This document shows positions 5,204-8,137 of a stretch of 8,137 nucleotides of DNA, in pieces. The translations under genes and the position numbers were made by a program. The notes under the pieces are model-generated. The model searched no databases. It saw only the letters and a program-made list of their open reading frames with translations, and was not told the origin of the DNA. The DNA is from CAWBRT01 sp050015355 (lineage in GTDB: Bacteria; Acidobacteriota; Terriglobia; Terriglobales; Acidobacteriaceae), in the NCBI GenBank assembly GCA_050015355.1, contig JBEKBO010000158.1:1-8137 (forward strand), in the 5' to 3' direction. Each line of letters opens with the position of its first letter. Positions within the stretch are counted from its first letter, which is position 1.

Positions 5204-6343
5204 ATGAAAGAAACCAAACGTGGGCGGAAATCCGTCCAGGCCGCCGGTACTCCACAACTCGCAACCGCCGAGCCGACGCCAACGCCGAGCGATCCGCTGG
5301 TGCGGATCGACGTCCTCTCCGAGGACGCCGGAGTGCGGCTCGACCAGTTCCTGGTGTCGCGCCTGCCCGAGGTGAGCCGCGTGCGCGTGCAGCAGTTGCT
5401 TGAACAGCGGAAAATCCTGCTGAACGGCAGCTCGGCCAAGCCTTCACTCAAACTCAAGGGCGGCGAGCGCATCGAGATTGTTGGACAGGTGCAGCCAGCG
5501 CCGTTGCGGGCGGTTGCTGAAGACATTCCCCTCGATGTCGCTTACGAGGACCGCGACGTGGCCGTCATCAACAAGCCGGCAGGCATGCTGGTGCACGCCG
5601 GGGCGGGCACGGGAGATGATCCCCGCAACCGGGGAACGCTGGTCAATGCGTTGCTGCACCGCTTCGGAGCGCTTTCAGAGGCGGGGGGAGATTTGCGTCC
5701 GGGAATCGTGCACCGGCTCGACAAGGACACCAGCGGCTTGCTCATCGTGGCCAAAAACGACCTTGCCCACCGCAAGTTGAGCGAACAGTTCTCGGGCCGC
5801 GAGATCGGCAAGCGCTACCTCGGGCTGGTGCATGGCTGGCCGAAGGCGGAGACGGGAACGGTTTCGGCGGCCATCGGCCGCGACCGCCTGCACCGCATGC
5901 GCATGACTACCCGTGGCACGCAAGGACGCCCGGCGGTGTCGCACTATAAGGTGCTGGAGCGCATCGCCTCTCCCTACGGCCGCTTCGCACTGCTGGAAGT
6001 GAAGATTGAAACCGGGCGCACGCACCAGATACGCGTTCACCTTTCTTCGATCGGCCATCCCATTGTCGGCGACACGCTTTACGGTGCGCCGCAGGCGCTT
6101 TCGCCCCATAGCTTGACGCGAGAATTGGCGGGATCGCCCATTTCGCTGCGTACGGAGGCAAAGAAAGCCCGCTCCAAGCCCGCTGCCGCGGAGCGCGTGC
6201 TGGCTTTGCCAAGAAATTTTCTACACTCCGCGGAAATCGAGTTTACCCACCCGCGCACCGGCAGGAGGTTGCGCTTCCAGGCTCCCCTGCCCGCGGATCT
6301 GGAGCAGTTTCTCCGCCGCCTGCGTCGATCTGACTCATCCTGA
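5204..6343 (+). CDS. rluD: RluD-type 23S rRNA pseudouridine synthase (RluA family)
   Basis: It converts specific uridines of 23S rRNA (positions 1911/1915/1917 for RluD) to pseudouridine in helix 69. In this 379-residue protein, residues 1-32 are a low-complexity basic/Pro-Thr leader. An S4 RNA-binding domain follows at about 43-95 (VRLDQFL, SRVRVQQLLEQRKILLNG). The catalytic domain has VINKPAGMLVH (121-131), the signature HRLDKDTSGLLIVAKN (170-185) with nucleophile Asp173, and GRTHQIRVHLSSIGHPIVGD (271-290). A basic loop of about 40 residues (297-337) precedes the closing HSAEIEFTHPRTGRRL (341-356). RluC or another RluA paralogue cannot be excluded without alignment; S4 plus this order favours RluD. 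The start is ATG 5204. TTG 5168, with GGGAA upstream, would add 12 residues. It lies 60 bp after lgt on the same strand and may share its transcript. Confidence 0.9.
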   Translation: MKETKRGRKSVQAAGTPQLATAEPTPTPSDPLVRIDVLSEDAGVRLDQFLVSRLPEVSRVRVQQLLEQRKILLNGSSAKPSLKLKGGERIEIVGQVQPAPLRAVAEDIPLDVAYEDRDVAVINKPAGMLVHAGAGTGDDPRNRGTLVNALLHRFGALSEAGGDLRPGIVHRLDKDTSGLLIVAKNDLAHRKLSEQFSGREIGKRYLGLVHGWPKAETGTVSAAIGRDRLHRMRMTTRGTQGRPAVSHYKVLERIASPYGRFALLEVKIETGRTHQIRVHLSSIGHPIVGDTLYGAPQALSPHSLTRELAGSPISLRTEAKKARSKPAAAERVLALPRNFLHSAEIEFTHPRTGRRLRFQAPLPADLEQFLRRLRRSDSS

Positions 6344-6410
6344 GGAAAGATGCGCCCCAAAGACCGCGCCCAGCCTCACAAAAGTAAAGGAACGGCAGCT
6401 CATATGCAGA

Positions 6411-6416
6411 TATAAT
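6411..6416 (+). promoter_or_regulatory. Consensus -10 box just before the VWFA gene
   Basis: A perfect TATAAT lies 9 nt before the ATG at 6426, giving a predicted start of transcription near 6423. This leaves only a few untranslated bases and no room for a Shine-Dalgarno site. The -35 region (around 6388-6394) is not TTGACA-like. Either the gene is transcribed almost leaderless, or this hexamer is chance and the promoter lies further upstream. Confidence 0.45.
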
Positions 6417-6425
6417 GCAACTTCC

Positions 6426-7442
6426 ATGAAATTCTGGTGCTCTCTCGCATTCATATTTGCTCTTGCCGCCGCTGCGGTGTGCCAGAGCACGTACTCTCAA
6501 GGACCGGCCCCGCCGTCTCAGCAGACGCAGGACGCGGTGCAGAAGCCGCCAACCTCCGGCCCAGGGACGGGTAGCGGCGGAAGCGCCGCGGACTATAACG
6601 CGGATACCACCACGACCATCGTCAAAACCGTGAACGAAGTCAACCTGGTGTTCACGGTCACCGACAGGCACGGACACTTCATCAAGGACCTGAAACGCGA
6701 CGACATCAAGGTCCTGGACGACAGCAAACCCGCCGCCATTTCCAGCTTCAGCAGTCAAACCGACCTGCCCTTGCGCGTCGGCCTGCTGATTGACGCCAGC
6801 AGTTCCATCCGCGACCGCTTCCGCTTCGAGCAGGAATCGGCAATCACCTTTCTGAATCAGATTATCCGTCCCTCGTCCGACGAGGCGTTTGTGCTTGGGT
6901 TCGATTCCGTCTCTGAAATAACGCAAGACTTCACGGACGACACCAACAAACTGGCGCATGGCATTCGCATGCTGCGTCCGGGCGGAGGCACGGCGCTGTT
7001 TGACGCCATCTACGAAGCTGCGAAATCCAAGCTGGCCACCGCGCAAGCCAAGGTTCCAACCCGGCGGGCAATCATCCTGCTCTCCGACGGCGAAGACAAC
7101 CAAAGCCGCGTCACCCGCGAGCAAGCCATCGAGATGGCACAGCGTGCCGAGGTGATCATTTACGCCATCAGCACCAACATCAGCGGCATCAAGACCCGCG
7201 GCGACAAGGTGCTGGAGCGTTTTGCCGAAACCACCGGCGGCCGCGTCTTCTTTCCCACGAAACTGGATGAAGTAGCCCAGGCATTCAGCCAGATCCAGGA
7301 CGAACTGCGCAGCCAGTACGCATTGGCCTATAAGCCGTTGGAGTTCATCGCCGACGGCCGCTTCCACACCATCGCCATCGAGTCCGGCAGAAAAGGATTG
7401 CGCATCCGCTCCCGCCGCGGGTATTACGCGCCCAAGCGGTGA
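6426..7442 (+). CDS. Secreted VWFA-related Acidobacterial-family protein
   Basis: A 338-residue exported protein. A signal peptide occupies about 1-19 (hydrophobic FWCSLAFIFALAAAAV, possible cleavage near Val18-Cys19-Gln20). Residues 22-60 are Pro/Gln/Gly-rich and probably disordered. VNEVNLVFTVTDRHGHFIKD (69-88) and DIKVLDDSKPAAISSFSSQ (93-111) form the N-terminal beta module typical of the family. A von Willebrand A domain follows at about 117-290, with a complete metal-ion-dependent adhesion site: Asp123-x-Ser125-x-Ser127, Thr189 in GGGTALFDA, and Asp221 in LLSDGEDN. The C-terminal signature SQYALAY and RRGYYAPKR ends the protein. Such domains bind proteins or matrix through a divalent cation. 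The family is strongly expanded in Acidobacteriota, and its role is unknown. The gene converges on a paralogue at 7703-8137 and starts 82 bp after rluD. It has no Shine-Dalgarno site. Confidence 0.92.
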   Translation: MKFWCSLAFIFALAAAAVCQSTYSQGPAPPSQQTQDAVQKPPTSGPGTGSGGSAADYNADTTTTIVKTVNEVNLVFTVTDRHGHFIKDLKRDDIKVLDDSKPAAISSFSSQTDLPLRVGLLIDASSSIRDRFRFEQESAITFLNQIIRPSSDEAFVLGFDSVSEITQDFTDDTNKLAHGIRMLRPGGGTALFDAIYEAAKSKLATAQAKVPTRRAIILLSDGEDNQSRVTREQAIEMAQRAEVIIYAISTNISGIKTRGDKVLERFAETTGGRVFFPTKLDEVAQAFSQIQDELRSQYALAYKPLEFIADGRFHTIAIESGRKGLRIRSRRGYYAPKR

Positions 7443-7496
7443 GTCTGCACGCTAGAGCGGTTCCCTTATTGGTGTATCCAAAACTTCCCGAGGGAA

Positions 7497-7657
7497 TGTC
7501 ATGGCGACCGGAGCGCCAAGCGCTGGTGGCCGGAGCAGCCAGGCTGCGTACTCGGTATTACATTCGAAAAGCAAGAAGCTGTTCGGAGGCGGAGTGGAGC
7601 CACCCTTTGTTTTCGGCAGCAGAAACAAAAGGTGGCTCGACTTCGCTCGCCATGACA
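7497..7657. repeat. REP-like hairpin with interrupted left arm, between convergent genes
   Basis: The right arm 7624-7657 is the best copy of the 34-bp repeat that borders the GIY-YIG gene. The left arm is in two parts: TGTCATGGCGA (7497-7507) and 7589-7611, which matches bases 12-34 of the repeat at 7624-7657 at 20 of 23 positions. Between them lie 81 unrelated bases (7508-7588) containing two small palindromes, AGCGC-CAA-GCGCT (7512-7524) and GCAGCC-A-GGCTGC. The inner arms 7589-7611 and 7624-7646 pair around a 12-nt loop. The structure fills most of the 260-bp gap between the convergent VWFA genes and could serve as a bidirectional transcript end. Confidence 0.65.
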
Positions 7658-7702
7658 ATCTGATATGCCGGGATATACCTACTGGGGAATCGCTCAAACG
7701 CA

Positions 7703-8137
7703 TTACTCCCTGGGCGCGTAATAGCCCTTGCGCGCCTGCACCTTGTAATCCTCGGACTTGGTGTGGATTGTCACTTTGCGGAACGCCCCGTCGGCCTTTC
7801 GGTTGGCCGGTGTGTAGCCGATGTAGTACTGGCTGCGAAGCTCGTCGGAAACCTCTTCCAGAGCTTTTTTGAGCTTGTCGGGCTTGGTTCCGACCACAAT
7901 CACTCGTCCGCCGGTCTCCTCGCAAAGGCGTCTCATCTCTCTATCGCCCCTGATAAATCTTGGATCGTAGACGAGTATCACGTAGACAATGGTGTCCGCC
8001 TTCTGCGCCGCCTCGATTGCCTGTCCAAGGGACGTCTGGCTGCCTTGGTCATCGCCGTCGGTGAAGATGATCATCGCCTTGCGCCCGACCTCGTGCTTCA
8101 GCTTTTCCTGCGAGACCAGGTAGATGGCATCGTAGAG
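7703..8137 (-). CDS. VWFA-related Acidobacterial-family protein, 5' part outside window
   Basis: The 144 C-terminal residues of a gene read from the right edge towards the left. Reading on from the window edge gives LYDAIYLVSQEKLKHEVGRK directly before the first in-frame Met at 8074, so that Met is internal and the gene is truncated by the window. Visible are the post-Thr segment LYDAIY, MIIFTDGDDQGSQTS with the third metal-site Asp, the Rossmann-like strand DTIVYVILVYD, RLCEETGGRVIVV, LRSQYYIGYTP, and the terminal RKGYYAPRE. The DxSxS motif and any signal peptide must lie beyond base 8137. It is a paralogue of the convergent gene ending at 7442: both share the tail pattern SQY-x(3)-Y...GYYAP. 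Confidence 0.9.
   Translation of the reverse strand, partial: LYDAIYLVSQEKLKHEVGRKAMIIFTDGDDQGSQTSLGQAIEAAQKADTIVYVILVYDPRFIRGDREMRRLCEETGGRVIVVGTKPDKLKKALEEVSDELRSQYYIGYTPANRKADGAFRKVTIHTKSEDYKVQARKGYYAPRE

Noticed and set aside
6243..7367. Long open frame on the minus strand opposite the VWFA gene
   Set aside because: It is antisense to a gene with clear signal peptide and VWA motifs. The translation has no recognisable domain and is the usual antisense open frame in GC-rich DNA.
150..7657. CRISPR-like array from the repeated TGTCATGGCGAGC units
   Set aside because: Copies are few, lie in opposite orientations and kilobases apart, and have no regular spacers; they are dispersed palindromes.
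7439..7925. Short open frames on both strands in the convergent gap
   Set aside because: They translate the REP-like hairpin and the C-terminal region of the minus-strand VWFA gene in wrong frames. No independent coding signal is seen.

Overview
The window looks like chromosomal DNA from an Acidobacteriota bacterium (Terriglobia/Koribacter-like). This is inferred from two genes of the 'VWFA-related Acidobacterial' secreted family, the generally high GC content, frequent TTG/GTG starts, and dispersed palindromic repeats of the 'TGTCAT...' type common in such genomes. No rRNA, tRNA, CRISPR array or transposase gene is visible.

Layout, left to right. (1) 1-592: a small GIY-YIG nuclease-family gene lies between two inverted copies of a 34-bp repeat. 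(2) 593-1459: an HMG-CoA lyase-like gene. Starting at or just after its stop codon is a 205-bp palindromic, MITE-like element with 20-bp terminal inverted repeats. (3) 1763-3557: a compact cluster of a putative lipoprotein, a YgiC-type ATP-grasp enzyme (glutathionylspermidine-synthase family; GTGA overlap with the lipoprotein gene) and a tiny membrane protein. It resembles the ygiB-ygiC arrangement of Escherichia coli. (4) 3558-4294: a 737-bp gap that is not empty. It holds a strong candidate 6S RNA gene (about 3702-3849) with its own terminator, a second-type palindromic repeat and a further hairpin. (5) 4295-6343: lgt (prolipoprotein diacylglyceryl transferase), then an RluD-type 23S rRNA pseudouridine synthase. 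(6) 6426-7442 (+) and 7703-8137 (-): two convergent VWFA-family genes, the second cut by the window end. They are separated by a REP-like hairpin whose left arm is interrupted by 81 nt.

Functional links are modest. Lgt would lipidate prolipoproteins such as the one upstream. 6S RNA regulates RNA polymerase globally, and RluD modifies 23S rRNA. The YgiB/YgiC-like cluster is the least understood gene set here. The most unusual non-coding structure is the GIY-YIG gene boxed by inverted copies of a repeat that also occurs elsewhere in the window without the gene. This suggests a REP-like element with nuclease cargo. All calls were made by reading the sequence; no database search was run.
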